From Acetobacter oryzoeni (lineage in GTDB: Bacteria; Pseudomonadota; Alphaproteobacteria; Acetobacterales; Acetobacteraceae): a stretch of DNA of 64,000 bases. The stretch covers positions 248,001-312,000 of the forward strand of contig NZ_CP042808.1 in assembly GCF_004014775.2 (NCBI RefSeq), given 5' to 3'. Below the pieces are notes generated by a model, which was not told the DNA's origin, did not search any database, and saw nothing but the letters and a program-made list of their open reading frames with translations. A program made the translations under genes and the position numbers. Below, one piece after another: positions 63,296 through 64,000 of the stretch (position 1 is the first letter of the stretch; every line of letters begins with the position of its first letter).

Positions 63296-64000
63296 TTACC
63301 CCTCAATCTGGCTGAAATCTGCAATCAGCCGCATCATACGTACAACGCGGGAAAGCAGCTTCAAGCGGTTTAGCCGCAGTTCTGGTTCTGGAGCATTTAC
63401 CGTTACCACTTCAAAGAACTTATCCAACGGCTCGCGCAGGCTGGCGGCTTCGCGCATGGCATCGGTAAAGCGTTCGGCGGCAAAGTCCTTTTCTACGGCA
63501 GGTTCCACACGTTCCAGAGCGTCAAACAGGGCGCGCTCCTCATCCTGCGTGAACAGGGCGGGGTCTGGCGTATCTTCGTGCGGGCCGTCTTTCTTGTCTT
63601 CAATCCGCAGAATGTTGGCAGCGCGGCGCGTGGCGGCCAGCAGGTTTTTGCCGTCTTCTGTTTCCAGCATGTCCTGCAAGGCATGGGCACGGGCTAGTAG
63701 GCGCACGATATCCGTATCGGAATTATCAACGGAAATTGCGGCCAGACAATCATGCCGCGCCCCTTCAGAGCGTACCTGCACGCGCAGACGTTCGGCAATG
63801 AACTGCGGTAGCAGATCCAGATCAGGCGCATCTTGCAAATCGGCAGGCAGAGCTTCGGCTGCCAAAACAAACAGGCGCACCAGATCAAGCCGCAGATTGT
63901 TTTCACGGATCAGGCGGATAACACCCAAGGCTGCACGGCGCAGGCCGAACGGATCTCCCGAACCCGAAGGTTTTTCACCCGCAGCAAAGAAGGCTACCAG
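63296..64000 (-). CDS. glyS: Glycyl-tRNA synthetase beta subunit, C-terminal part (partial)
   Basis: The reverse strand is open from the window edge to a stop at 63296, about 234 residues. The edge segment 'GDPFGLRRAALGVIRLI' is a GlyS signature. The rest is the C-terminal DALR-type anticodon-binding region ('RRAANILRIEDKKDG', 'FFEVVTVNAPEPELRLNRL' and a final 'MMRLIADFSQIEG'). GlyS works with GlyQ to charge tRNA-Gly; the catalytic part is outside the window. Confidence 0.93.
   Translation of the reverse strand: MVAFFAAGEKPSGSGDPFGLRRAALGVIRLIRENNLRLDLVRLFVLAAEALPADLQDAPDLDLLPQFIAERLRVQVRSEGARHDCLAAISVDNSDTDIVRLLARAHALQDMLETEDGKNLLAATRRAANILRIEDKKDGPHEDTPDPALFTQDEERALFDALERVEPAVEKDFAAERFTDAMREAASLREPLDKFFEVVTVNAPEPELRLNRLKLLSRVVRMMRLIADFSQIEG

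Overview
This is ordinary chromosomal sequence from an alphaproteobacterium, most likely an acetic acid bacterium (Acetobacteraceae, probably Acetobacter or a close relative). The evidence is moderate-to-high GC coding sequence, an NDUFA12-type complex I accessory subunit beside mlaD and a DUF2155 gene, the alphaproteobacterial cluster ymdB / 5-formyl-THF cyclo-ligase / 6S RNA / zapA, a class I fba followed by a ThiE-like gene, and a ChvG/ChvI pair near rapZ. I recognised no phage, insertion sequence, CRISPR array, tRNA or rRNA gene. Both ends cut through genes: a TSCPD/NrdJ-like gene on the left and glyS on the right.

Layout. 1-5.3 kb: envelope and respiration genes (NDUFA12, MlaD, DUF2155), then a tight otsB-otsA-dsbB run. 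5.4-8.3 kb: a 978-residue protein with N-terminal aromatic repeats, a GT2 domain and a GT-B domain. 8.4-16.4 kb: Nudix hydrolase, aldo/keto reductase, an HTH/membrane protein, uvrB, a 2OG oxygenase and an M16 peptidase. 16.4-21.8 kb: an AT-richer island with a small repeat protein, an FkbH-like HAD-IIIC enzyme and two glycosyltransferases, bordered by inverted repeats and terminators. 21.8-27.4 kb: an outer-membrane barrel candidate with an AnsP-like permease, dinB, an Asp/Asn beta-hydroxylase and an unknown gene behind a Fur box. 27.5-37.5 kb: pyrD, HAD and Nudix genes, ymdB, the folate enzyme, 6S RNA, zapA, fba, a degenerate ThiE homologue, DUF2501, two lipoproteins and epmA. 37.5-49 kb: epmB, ggt, map, dacA, clpS, clpA, DUF3465, ppk2, yqgE and rapZ. 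49-64 kb: a RidA-like gene, chvG/chvI, grpE, dnaK, dnaJ, dapB, metK, trmB, purH, a secreted unknown, DUF1328, a DMT transporter and glyS.

How parts work together. GrpE, DnaK and DnaJ form the Hsp70 machine, with a candidate heat-shock-sigma promoter before dnaK. ClpS and ClpA are the N-end-rule adaptor and unfoldase. EpmA and EpmB, divergently encoded 20 bp apart, would modify elongation factor P. ChvG/ChvI and RapZ are all that is visible of the usual alphaproteobacterial chvI-chvG-hprK-rapZ neighbourhood.

The least explained material is the set of proteins sharing a repeat of about 40 residues (aromatic W/F-Y-L, then P-D-V, H-Y, G and E-G-R-x-P). The repeat is fused to glycosyltransferases twice and once stands almost alone beside the FkbH-like enzyme. 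This may be a surface-glycan assembly or decoration system; that function is inference.
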